The notes below the pieces were generated by a model, which saw nothing but the letters and a program-made list of their open reading frames with translations, did not search any database and was not told where the DNA came from. From NCBI GenBank assembly GCA_009780875.1, contig WQZE01000008.1, forward strand, positions 1 through 16,038: a stretch of DNA of 16,038 nucleotides, written 5' to 3'. This stretch comes from Bacillota bacterium. GTDB taxonomy: Bacteria > Bacillota > Clostridia > Christensenellales > Pumilibacteraceae. This document shows positions 1-6,775 of this stretch, one piece after another (positions within the stretch are counted from its first letter, which is position 1; each line of letters opens with the position of its first letter). Position numbers and translations under genes: made by a program.

Positions 1-1
1 C

Positions 2-151
2 AATGCAACAGATGCGACCGATGCGACAGAAAATAAAACTGCTGTGGAATATGCAACCAGTCGTGATTTGGTTGATGCTGTTGGTGAGGATGCCGCAAGT
101 TTGATGATCGCCAGAGCCCTATCAAGCAATGATTGTTTGGGTGTGGTATGA
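2..151 (+). CDS. C-terminal fragment of an unrecognised protein (5' end outside window)
   Basis: An open frame runs in from the left edge and stops at TGA 149-151, giving about 49 residues. It begins with a short Thr/Asp/Ala-rich stretch (ATDATDAT), then a more ordinary segment ending in ALSSNDCLGVV. I recognise no family. In Bacillus the gene before spoIVFB is spoIVFA, an M23-like membrane protein, but the visible tail shows no M23 signature, so I do not call it that. Codon use resembles the neighbouring genes, and the stop lies 28 bp before the preferred spoIVFB start, suggesting one transcript. Too little is visible to say more. Confidence 0.5.
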   Translation, partial: NATDATDATENKTAVEYATSRDLVDAVGEDAASLMIARALSSNDCLGVV

Positions 152-179
152 AACTTGGGGGTTGTACATATTTTATTGT

Positions 180-1037
180 ATGCGGATAAGAATCTCTCCT
201 TTGTTGCTTGTGATGGGGCTTGTGATGTTTGCCTTTGGCAGACTGTATGATTATGCCGCCTTTTTGATAGTGGTGGTGTTGCACGAATGTTTTCACGCTT
301 TTATTGCAAGGAGGCTTGGGTATCGTTTGACTTGTCTCAGGCTATCGCCAAGTGGCGCCAGTTTAACAGGAGAATTTGCGGGTGTGCGTCTGAGAGATGA
401 GGCGTTGATAGCCATTGCGGGGCCTATTTTTAATTTGGTTACAGGGGTTTTGTTGGTGGCAATCTGGTGGGTTTTCCCAATGACTTATGGTGTGACCGTT
501 GCATTTGCACGGGCATCCTTTGTGACCTTTGCCATCAATTTGTTGCCCGTTTTTCCATTGGATGGGGGTAGGGTGTTGCTTGCTATTTTATCCAAAAAAT
601 TACCCAGACAACAAGCCTATCAAAAAATTAGGTTTTTTGGAATATTGGTAGCAAGTGCTTTTTTTGTGAGTGCCTTGGTTGCACTGTTTTTGCTCCATAG
701 CACCTCTATTATTTTTATGAGTGCTTTTGTTTTGATATCGGTCATTGTGCCAGACAAGCAAAGCAAATATACCAGGTTGTACAGCAAAGCGTACCGCAAT
801 GAAAAACTCAAAAAAGGATTGGATATCAAGCAAATAGCAGTCAAGACAGACACCTTGTTGGTGGATGCGCTCAAAATGTTGAATAGTGGTTTCATATGCT
901 ATTTTGTTGTGTTGGACGCAGAGCTGAATACGGTGGCTTTGGTGGATGAGGGGCAAGTTGACAATGCGTTGTCACAAGGAGCCTATCAATGGGCTTTTGG
1001 GGACTTGTTGGCAACCAAAGCGGTTTGCAACTCCTAA
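180..1037 (+). CDS. spoIVFB: SpoIVFB-type site-2 (M50) intramembrane metalloprotease
   Basis: A polytopic membrane zinc protease of about 285 residues. In Bacillus, SpoIVFB sits in the outer forespore membrane and cleaves pro-sigma-K, starting late mother-cell gene expression. Visible marks are the zinc motif HECFH (residues 35-39) inside a hydrophobic helix, the third-ligand motif FPLDGG (Asp128) in a second membrane helix, several other hydrophobic segments up to about residue 200, and a soluble tail of about 85 residues where SpoIVFB proteins carry a degenerate CBS domain. Length matches the family (B. subtilis 288). The start is uncertain: ATG 180 (MRIRISPLL) fits homologues best, but the G-rich stretch at 157-161 lies 18 nt away; ATG 129 would overlap the upstream gene. 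A generic M50 housekeeping protease is the alternative, but the short length and FPLDGG context favour SpoIVFB. Confidence 0.85.
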   Translation: MRIRISPLLLVMGLVMFAFGRLYDYAAFLIVVVLHECFHAFIARRLGYRLTCLRLSPSGASLTGEFAGVRLRDEALIAIAGPIFNLVTGVLLVAIWWVFPMTYGVTVAFARASFVTFAINLLPVFPLDGGRVLLAILSKKLPRQQAYQKIRFFGILVASAFFVSALVALFLLHSTSIIFMSAFVLISVIVPDKQSKYTRLYSKAYRNEKLKKGLDIKQIAVKTDTLLVDALKMLNSGFICYFVVLDAELNTVALVDEGQVDNALSQGAYQWAFGDLLATKAVCNS

Positions 1038-1383
1038 AATGCTGACTTTTTTGTTAATTTTTTATTGTTATTTTGTTTACATACACCCAATTTTGGAGCA
1101 AGGAAAATGGATTAAAATGGATTTGCGTTGATTTTGTTTCATTGGTGACAGAAAACACAAAAATAAATTTTAAATATTTGCAAAACAAATTTTTTCAAAA
1201 ATACTATATGAATTGTTTGGCATTGTTTTGAGAGCCTCTTTGTTGCGGGTAGAGATATGTGCGATGGATGCTTTTTTGTGCAGGCAAAAAAAGCGGTGCA
1301 AACGGTTGACAAATGACGCAAAAATTGTTAAATTGTTAGAATAGATTTTGAAACAAACAAATTTTTGATGATTTGGAGCACAA
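1038..1383. other. AT-rich intergenic region with no supported gene
   Basis: These 346 bp separate spoIVFB from the surface lipoprotein gene. I see no convincing terminator hairpin after spoIVFB. The only clear elements are the promoter at 1306-1334 and the ribosome binding site GGAG at 1375-1378. Short reading frames exist (for example 1264-1344, encoding a 26-residue basic peptide), but none has a well-placed ribosome binding site. Confidence 0.6.
1306..1334 (+). promoter_or_regulatory. Sigma-A type promoter for the InlB-repeat lipoprotein gene
   Basis: Perfect -35 box TTGACA (1306-1311), a 17-bp spacer and a -10 box TAAATT (1329-1334, 4 of 6 matches). Transcription would start near 1341, leaving a leader of about 43 nt before the ATG at 1384, which has GGAG at 1375-1378. 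Confidence 0.5.
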
Positions 1384-3663
1384 ATGAAAACAAAGATTGA
1401 ACAAATGGTTGGTGCCAAGACCCCACAAAGAGAGATTCTCACAAACTCTGTTGATAGTGTATATGGTCACAAAGCAAAAATCAAAGGGGTGCTTTGTATT
1501 TTTTTGATTTGTTTTTTTGTGGGGCTTTCTTGGGTCTTTGTGGCGTGTGGGGACAAGACTACTTATGTAAGACTCAGTTTTGAATGTGATGGTGGTGAGC
1601 CGATTGCTGCCATAATGGTAGAGAAGGGCACCAAAGTAGTGGCACCCAACGCCCCCAAGCGTGATGGATATGATTTTGTGGATTGGTATGAGAATGCCGC
1701 CTATACGCAAAGGTTTTCGTTTGAAACAAAACTAGAAAAAGATTGGACGGTCTATGCAAAATGGGAAAAAAATGAAGACGGTGGCGATACGGAGGAGCCG
1801 GGTGTAAACCCAGAAGAACCAGATGATACCCCAGAGGGAATCACTCCCGAACTCCCACCTTTGCAACAAGTGGACCAATTTGGCATTGCTTATTGGGATA
1901 ATGATGGTCATAGGTTTGGCGGTGTCTTTGTGAGCGAGCAAGGAGAGTGCTTGACGAGCGTGCCCAGTGTGCACACCAATGGAGAGGATACACTGTTGCC
2001 TTTTGCACAAAAGCGTGGATATGATTTTGTGGGCTGGTATTTATATGCCGATTTTTCTGGCGTGGCTATCACGATGCTTGACAAGAGCGTGGCGTTTGAG
2101 CACGATATTTTTTTGTATGCAAGATGGGCTGCTAGGGTTTATACGATAGAGTATCAATCTAATGTGCCTGACAATACGCATAGCAAAATTGAGGGCAGCA
2201 CAGAATCCGGGCAAGGTGCCTATGATGAGTACACGGAGTTGGCTGCCAATGGATTTGCTCTTAATGGTTATACTTTTTTGGGCTGGGCGGTTTCTGCCAA
2301 CGAACAAACGCGCAATCTATTGGCGGAGAATGAAACCGTATATATCAATGCCCTTTTGGACAAAGTGAATGAACAAGTCTCACAAAACCAAATCATTGTA
2401 TTGTATGCAGTGTGGGATGCCAATTTGTATGAAGTGAAATTTGACAACCTTGGAGGACAAAACGGACAAGAGTTGCAAGAGGTGTATTTTGATGCTGGCT
2501 TGGCAGATGTGTCCACCCCTACCAAAGATGGGTACACTTTTGCAGGGTATTATACCAAGGATTGGAGGCGTGGGCAAACAAACAGTGGGTTTGTGTACGA
2601 TAGCAATGGGCAAAGCGTGGTGGACCAATATACTTGGAACAAAGACATTGTGTTGTTTGCAAGTTGGGAGTCCAATGTGTATCAAATCACATTGGATTAT
2701 GACGGAGGGCAAGCGACGGACGGGCAACCCAGCGTGCAAGTCAATTATGGGATGGATTATTGCTTGCCTGTGCCCACCAAAGAGGGATATGATTTTGTTG
2801 CGTGGGTAGACAAAAATGGAGTGGCGTATACAGATGAATTGGGTCAAAGCCTTGCATACTACACAGACACGGTGGATATTGCTTTGGTGGCGTCCTATGT
2901 AGAACAGCCCGTAGATGCTGCAAGGATATATGATTTTGCATTTGATGAGGCGACGGGTGGTTATGAAATCAAACTCAAAGATGATGCAGATGCGCAGGAG
3001 TATTTGGTGGGCAATCTTGTGTTGCCAAGTGTGCACAAAGAAGACGACACCATAGGGTACTTGCCGGTCACAAAAATTAGTGATTTTGGGTTTTCGCAAG
3101 ATGTTTTTAAAAATATTAACCTCACCCAAGTGGAGAGTATCACGCTTTCAGGCACGGTGCAAGTGATTGGCGTGCAAGCGTTTGCCAGTCCCGTATTGGC
3201 GGACAAACCGCAATTTGAGGTCTTATTTGAGCAAGAAAGTGCATTGCAAGAAATACAGAAAGAGGCATTTTTGGGAGCGGGAATCAAAAGTTTTGTATTG
3301 CCAAACACTTGCCAAAAGATTGGGGATAGTGCTTTTGCAGAAACAAGATTAGAGAGTTTTCAAGTAGATGTTGATAGTCAATTGAGTGAGATTGGTGTGT
3401 CGGCTTTTAGAAACGCATTTGCCAATGCTGAAAATGTGAAGCCATCACAAGTAATGATTATTCCCAAAACCGTGCAAAAAATTGGCAAAAGTGCTTTTGA
3501 GGGTTGTGGTGAGACCATAAACGGTTTTGTGGGCGGCAATTTGAAACTGATGATGTGCGTATCGTTTGAACAAGCAGACAAGTGGACTATGTGGTATCTT
3601 AATTTTGTAGAGGATGCTCATCTTGGCTTCAACAAGCAGCGTATTGAGTGGCTCAATGGATAA
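1384..3663 (+). CDS. Surface lipoprotein with five InlB B-type repeats and a BspA-like LRR C-terminus
   Basis: A 759-residue exported protein, probably lipid-anchored on the outer face of the membrane. A hydrophobic segment (residues about 35-54) ends in a lipobox-like VFVAC (Cys55), after an unusually long 34-residue polar N-region. Then come five Listeria-Bacteroides (Flg_new) repeats at about 61-127, 178-249, 252-345, 348-429 and 433-503. Each has the GY(D/T)F.(G/A/D)W core and most end in YA.W or FASW. Repeats 1 and 2 are separated by an acidic, Pro-rich linker (about 130-160). Residues about 558-740 carry BspA-type leucine-rich motifs (I..ITLSGTVQVIGVQAFA, KSFVLPNTCQKIGDSAFAE, IPKTVQKIGKSAFEGC). 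Such proteins are common in gut Bacillota and are generally taken as adhesive or cell-wall-associated; the ligand here is unknown. The start at ATG 1384 is supported by GGAG 5 nt upstream. A single-gene unit bounded by its own promoter and a hairpin. Confidence 0.85.
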   Translation: MKTKIEQMVGAKTPQREILTNSVDSVYGHKAKIKGVLCIFLICFFVGLSWVFVACGDKTTYVRLSFECDGGEPIAAIMVEKGTKVVAPNAPKRDGYDFVDWYENAAYTQRFSFETKLEKDWTVYAKWEKNEDGGDTEEPGVNPEEPDDTPEGITPELPPLQQVDQFGIAYWDNDGHRFGGVFVSEQGECLTSVPSVHTNGEDTLLPFAQKRGYDFVGWYLYADFSGVAITMLDKSVAFEHDIFLYARWAARVYTIEYQSNVPDNTHSKIEGSTESGQGAYDEYTELAANGFALNGYTFLGWAVSANEQTRNLLAENETVYINALLDKVNEQVSQNQIIVLYAVWDANLYEVKFDNLGGQNGQELQEVYFDAGLADVSTPTKDGYTFAGYYTKDWRRGQTNSGFVYDSNGQSVVDQYTWNKDIVLFASWESNVYQITLDYDGGQATDGQPSVQVNYGMDYCLPVPTKEGYDFVAWVDKNGVAYTDELGQSLAYYTDTVDIALVASYVEQPVDAARIYDFAFDEATGGYEIKLKDDADAQEYLVGNLVLPSVHKEDDTIGYLPVTKISDFGFSQDVFKNINLTQVESITLSGTVQVIGVQAFASPVLADKPQFEVLFEQESALQEIQKEAFLGAGIKSFVLPNTCQKIGDSAFAETRLESFQVDVDSQLSEIGVSAFRNAFANAENVKPSQVMIIPKTVQKIGKSAFEGCGETINGFVGGNLKLMMCVSFEQADKWTMWYLNFVEDAHLGFNKQRIEWLNG

Positions 3664-3679
3664 AATAAAACAAATCATT

Positions 3680-3717
3680 TTTTGGGGCAATGCAAAGTTT
3701 TTTGTATTGCCCCAAAA
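3680..3717 (+). terminator. Hairpin after the lipoprotein gene, probable terminator
   Basis: An inverted repeat with a 17-bp stem (TTTTGGGGCAATGCAAA against TTTGTATTGCCCCAAAA, with one G-U pair) and a GTTT loop, 16 bp after the stop codon. The base of the stem is A/T, but the run after it (TTGTTGC) is a weak U-tract, so termination may be partial. It lies just before the metG promoter. Confidence 0.55.
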
Positions 3718-3720
3718 TTG

Positions 3721-3749
3721 TTGCAAAAAAAGCAAAGATTTGGTATAAT
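3721..3749 (+). promoter_or_regulatory. Sigma-A type promoter of metG
   Basis: -35 TTGCAA (3721-3726), a 17-bp spacer and a perfect -10 TATAAT (3744-3749). Transcription would start near 3756, giving a leader of about 36 nt. That is too short for a T-box or S-box riboswitch, so none is expected here. The downstream genes to spoIVB are closely spaced and may share this transcript. Confidence 0.65.
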
Positions 3750-3791
3750 GGTATCAAAGCATTGCAGTGTTCCATTGCAAAAAGGTGTCTA

Positions 3792-5381
3792 ATGGATAAA
3801 AAAAGTACAAAGAAAAAAAATGAGAAGACTTATTATATTACTACGCCCATTTATTATCCAAGTGGGCAGTGGCATATTGGGCATTGCTATACGAGTATCA
3901 ACTGTGATGCACTTGCTAGGTACTACAAATTGCACGGATATGAGGTATTGTATAGCACGGGCACGGATGAGCACGGTCAAAAAATTGCCAAGGTAGCGAG
4001 CGAGAAAGGGAAAACTTGTCAGGCTCATGTGGACGAAAGGGCACAAAGCATTGTTGACTTGTGGAAACAATGTGGGGTGGAGTATGACAGATTCATAAGA
4101 ACCACGGACCCAAATCACGAAAAAAGAGTGCAACAAATCTTTGAAAAACTGTACAAAAAGGGCGATATCTACAAAGGGAAATATAGCGGACAATATTGCA
4201 CGCCGTGTGAGTCTTTTTGGACAGATAGTCAGTTGGTGGAGCAAAAATGCCCGGATTGTGGCAGGGAGGTGGCACCTACTGAGGAGGAGTGTTACTACTT
4301 TGCTCTTGGCAAATATAGTGACAACATTTTGAAACTACTCACAGAAACAGATTTTTTGGAGCCCAAATCAAGAGTCAATGAGATGGTGACTTTTATCAGA
4401 GAGGGGTTGCAAGATTTGGCGGTCACGAGGACCAGTGTGGAGTGGGGCGTGTCCGTACCTTTTGACCCCAAACATAGTATCTATGTTTGGATTGATGCGT
4501 TGTCCAATTATATTACACTTTTGGGCTATGAGCCCAATCAAAAAAAGCAATCCGCTGATTTTGAAAAATTTTGGCCCGCCAATATGCATATGGTGGGCAA
4601 AGAGATTGTGCGGTTTCACGCAATTATTTGGCCCGCTCTCTTGATGGCGTTGGAGTTGCCATTGCCCAAAAAAGTGTATGGACACGGTTGGTTGTTGATG
4701 GGCGGAGACAAAATGTCCAAGTCCAAAGGCAACATTGTGGACCCATTGCAATTGATTGAAAAGTATGGGATAGATGCGTTTAGGTACTACTTGTTGTCTG
4801 AGGTGCAGTTTGGCAGTGATGGCACTTATACAACGGAACTTTATTTGCAAAGAACCAATACCGACTTGGTCAACTCCTATGGAAACTTGGTGCGGCGTAC
4901 TTTTAGTATGGCTGAGCAATACTTTGGGAGCGTAGTTTCGCATAGTGGCGAGGCCGACTCTTTGGATGATGCGTTTTTGGAATTGGTTGCACATACGCCC
5001 AGTTTGCTTGATAGAGAGATGACCGCACTCAACCTGAGCGGAGCCTTGAAAAGAATTTTTGAACTCATCGGTGCATCCAACAAATATATTGATGATACCA
5101 AGCCGTGGGCGTTGGCCAAAGAGGAAACCAGCAAGCCAAGACTTATGCGTGTTATTTTCAACCTTTTGGAGAGTATCCGTGTGGTGAGCGGACTCTTGTT
5201 GCCCTTTTTGTCGGTTGGACCGCAAAAGGTGTTGCAAGCAATGGATACAAAATTTGGCACAAGTGCGTTGCACGCAAAATTGATTGTGCTCAATGCAAAA
5301 AGCGATTACAAGTTGTCCCCTCTTGAAATGTTGTATCCAAGAATTGACATTGAAAAAGAACTCAAAAGCATTGCAAAATAG
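3792..5381 (+). CDS. metG: Methionyl-tRNA synthetase, catalytic chain without the C-terminal tRNA-binding domain
   Basis: A 529-residue class Ia synthetase that charges tRNA-Met with methionine, for initiation and elongation. The Rossmann core carries HIGH (residues 28-31, in GQWHIGH) and KMSKS (307-311, in GGDKMSKSKGN). A connective zinc knuckle has four cysteines (Cys136, Cys139, Cys153, Cys156) in CTPC and CPDC. The C-terminal anticodon-binding helical region contains DTKPWALAK. The protein stops at ELKSIAK, where many bacterial MetGs (about 650-680 residues) continue into an OB-fold tRNA-binding domain; that domain is the next gene. The start ATG 3792 has AAAGGTG about 5 nt upstream and matches the family N-terminus (YYITTPIYYPSG). 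Annotation is secure. Confidence 0.97.
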   Translation: MDKKSTKKKNEKTYYITTPIYYPSGQWHIGHCYTSINCDALARYYKLHGYEVLYSTGTDEHGQKIAKVASEKGKTCQAHVDERAQSIVDLWKQCGVEYDRFIRTTDPNHEKRVQQIFEKLYKKGDIYKGKYSGQYCTPCESFWTDSQLVEQKCPDCGREVAPTEEECYYFALGKYSDNILKLLTETDFLEPKSRVNEMVTFIREGLQDLAVTRTSVEWGVSVPFDPKHSIYVWIDALSNYITLLGYEPNQKKQSADFEKFWPANMHMVGKEIVRFHAIIWPALLMALELPLPKKVYGHGWLLMGGDKMSKSKGNIVDPLQLIEKYGIDAFRYYLLSEVQFGSDGTYTTELYLQRTNTDLVNSYGNLVRRTFSMAEQYFGSVVSHSGEADSLDDAFLELVAHTPSLLDREMTALNLSGALKRIFELIGASNKYIDDTKPWALAKEETSKPRLMRVIFNLLESIRVVSGLLLPFLSVGPQKVLQAMDTKFGTSALHAKLIVLNAKSDYKLSPLEMLYPRIDIEKELKSIAK

Positions 5382-5416
5382 CATAACGGTTTTGAACAAA
5401 GCATTTAGCAAAAAAT

Positions 5417-5422
5417 AGGAGG
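5417..5422 (+). promoter_or_regulatory. Strong ribosome binding site deciding the start of the MetG beta gene
   Basis: AGGAGG lies 5 nt before ATG 5428. An in-frame GTG at 5422 overlaps this site and is therefore unlikely to be the start. Confidence 0.7.
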
Positions 5423-5427
5423 TGTTT

Positions 5428-5787
5428 ATGCAACACGAAAAAGATGAAAATTTGGTCATAGATATTGACGAGTTTTTCAAAACAACCTTGAAGATTGGGG
5501 TCATCAAGGAGTCCAAGCCGGTGCCACGGTCAAGCAAATTGTACGAATTGTTGGTTGAAATCGGTGAGGAGACCAGGACTATTTTGAGTGGTCTTGCGGG
5601 CAGTTATACCGTGGAGGAACTCGTAGGCAAGCAAGTTGTGGTGGTCACCAATCTCAAACCGGTCAAACTGTGTGGCATCCAGTCCAATGGGATGATACTT
5701 GCGGCCAGCGACAAATCGGGTGGCGGAGATAAGGCGGTACTTTTGAGACCAGAACAAATTGTGCCAAGTGGAAGCGAAATTGATTGA
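5428..5787 (+). CDS. Free-standing tRNA-binding (EMAP/Trbp111-like) MetG beta subunit
   Basis: A 119-residue OB-fold protein corresponding to the C-terminal domain that bacterial MetGs normally carry in the same chain. Family marks run in order: IDIDEFFKTTLKIGVI (residues about 11-26), ILSGLAGSYTVEELVGK (about 51-67, compare the usual VSGIA..Y.PEELVGK), VVVVTNLKPVKLCG (about 68-81), SNGMILAA (about 84-91) and a closing Leu-rich segment. This domain dimerises and binds the tRNA elbow or acceptor region without sequence specificity. The gene starts 46 bp after the metG stop with a strong ribosome binding site, so the two products are probably co-expressed and assemble into an alpha/beta enzyme, as known in Aquifex. 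A CsaA-like chaperone is the main alternative, but NLKPVKL..I.SNGMIL and the position after a truncated metG favour MetG beta. Confidence 0.88.
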   Translation: MQHEKDENLVIDIDEFFKTTLKIGVIKESKPVPRSSKLYELLVEIGEETRTILSGLAGSYTVEELVGKQVVVVTNLKPVKLCGIQSNGMILAASDKSGGGDKAVLLRPEQIVPSGSEID

Positions 5788-5808
5788 TAATTTGGTGATT
5801 GCAAAAGA

Positions 5809-6726
5809 ATGGAAAACACAACGCAAACCGAAGAAATAAAAAACGAGATTGCAGCAAGCCTTGGCAATAGGGCGTGCTGCAACTTGTCTATGATATCCGC
5901 TTTGATAAGAACAAGAGGCGTGATACATTTGTCACAGCAAAAAAGCATTGTCTTGCGGTGCAGTGATACGGTCATAGATTTTGTGGAAAAAATGGCGGAG
6001 TTGTATGGCTTGGATTGTCAGTTTACGCTTGCCAAAAAGGCGTTGCAGTGCTCTCTGATGGGCGATATTTTGCCACTCTTGATTGACAGCGGGATTGTGG
6101 TGGAGAGTGTGAGTCAACAATTATCGTTGCGTGAGGGTATCAATGAGTTTTTGATTGTAGAGGACTGCTGCAAACAAGCCTATCTTCAAGGCGTTTTTTT
6201 GTCGTGTGGTGCCTATTCAAAAAATGGTAGGTTTATCTCTTTTTGGTTTCACGGACAAAAAATGTGTGAGGATGTAGCGAGACTTTTGGAGTGCTATGGA
6301 CTCAATGCAAAGCAAGCAAAGAGGGTGGAGGGGCGAGAAGAACCTGTCTATGTTTTGTCTTTGTATGGAATGCAAAATATGGTAGATTTGTTGTTGCATT
6401 TGCAAGCAACCAACTTTGCACTCCATTTGCAAGAGGATGTCATAAGAAACGAGGTCATAGCACTCTCTCACCGAGCCACCAATTGTGATTTGGCCAATAC
6501 CAACAAAAATGTATTGTATTGTGAGTCCACCGTGTTGGCGTGTAATGCTGTTTTGCAAAGTGATTTGTTTGCAGACCTTGATGAGACGCTCAAAAATACT
6601 ATGCAATATAGGATTGACAATCCCAACGACACTTTGTCGCAACTTGCTCAAATCATAGGTGTAAGCAAAAGTTGTGTCAAGCACAGGTTGCAAAGAATCA
6701 TAAATTTGGCAAAAACAAAATCATAA
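5809..6726 (+). CDS. whiA: WhiA, DNA-binding regulator with degenerate LAGLIDADG fold and C-terminal HTH
   Basis: A 305-residue protein, the family's usual size. WhiA joins an N-terminal fold related to LAGLIDADG homing endonucleases (catalytically dead) with a C-terminal helix-turn-helix domain. In Streptomyces it controls sporulation-specific cell division, and in Bacillus it influences division and chromosome segregation. Here I see the N-terminal ACCNLSMISALIRTRGVIHL, the second-half core YLQGVFLSCGAYS with FHGQKMCEDVARLLECYGLNA, the signature ATNCDLANTNKNV (about residues 223-235, compare VNCETAN..KTV), and the C-terminal helix-turn-helix LSQLAQIIGVSKSCVKHRLQRI. GGTGAT lies about 11 nt before ATG 5809. 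In most Bacillota whiA follows rapZ and yvcK; here it sits between the MetG beta gene and spoIVB. Confidence 0.92.
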   Translation: MENTTQTEEIKNEIAASLGNRACCNLSMISALIRTRGVIHLSQQKSIVLRCSDTVIDFVEKMAELYGLDCQFTLAKKALQCSLMGDILPLLIDSGIVVESVSQQLSLREGINEFLIVEDCCKQAYLQGVFLSCGAYSKNGRFISFWFHGQKMCEDVARLLECYGLNAKQAKRVEGREEPVYVLSLYGMQNMVDLLLHLQATNFALHLQEDVIRNEVIALSHRATNCDLANTNKNVLYCESTVLACNAVLQSDLFADLDETLKNTMQYRIDNPNDTLSQLAQIIGVSKSCVKHRLQRIINLAKTKS

Positions 6727-6775
6727 GTCAAATTTTGTGCCGTATCTCATAAAAGCATTGTGCATTGCAAAAACT

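Noticed and set aside
1264..1344. A 26-residue basic Lys/Arg-rich reading frame in the gap before the lipoprotein gene
   Set aside because: No well-spaced ribosome binding site, and it overlaps the promoter assigned to the next gene, so transcription through it is unlikely.
2380..3129. A 249-codon reading frame on the minus strand inside the lipoprotein gene
   Set aside because: It is a shadow of the repeat-rich + strand gene, with no recognisable protein features and no start signals.
3690..3791. In-frame upward extension of metG
   Set aside because: It covers the terminator-like hairpin and the TATAAT promoter; ATG 3792 has the ribosome binding site and the conserved N-terminus follows it.
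3750..3791. T-box or SAM riboswitch in the metG leader
   Set aside because: The leader from the TATAAT promoter to the ATG is only about 36 nt, too short for either element.
4368..5537. A 389-codon reading frame on the minus strand across metG
   Set aside because: It is antisense to an unambiguous metG and has a His/Gln/Cys-rich composition typical of reverse-complement translation; no ribosome binding site or known motif.
6640..6775. Sigma-F/sigma-G promoter for spoIVB
   Set aside because: Several CATAA-like strings exist, but none pairs with a convincing -35 at the right distance.
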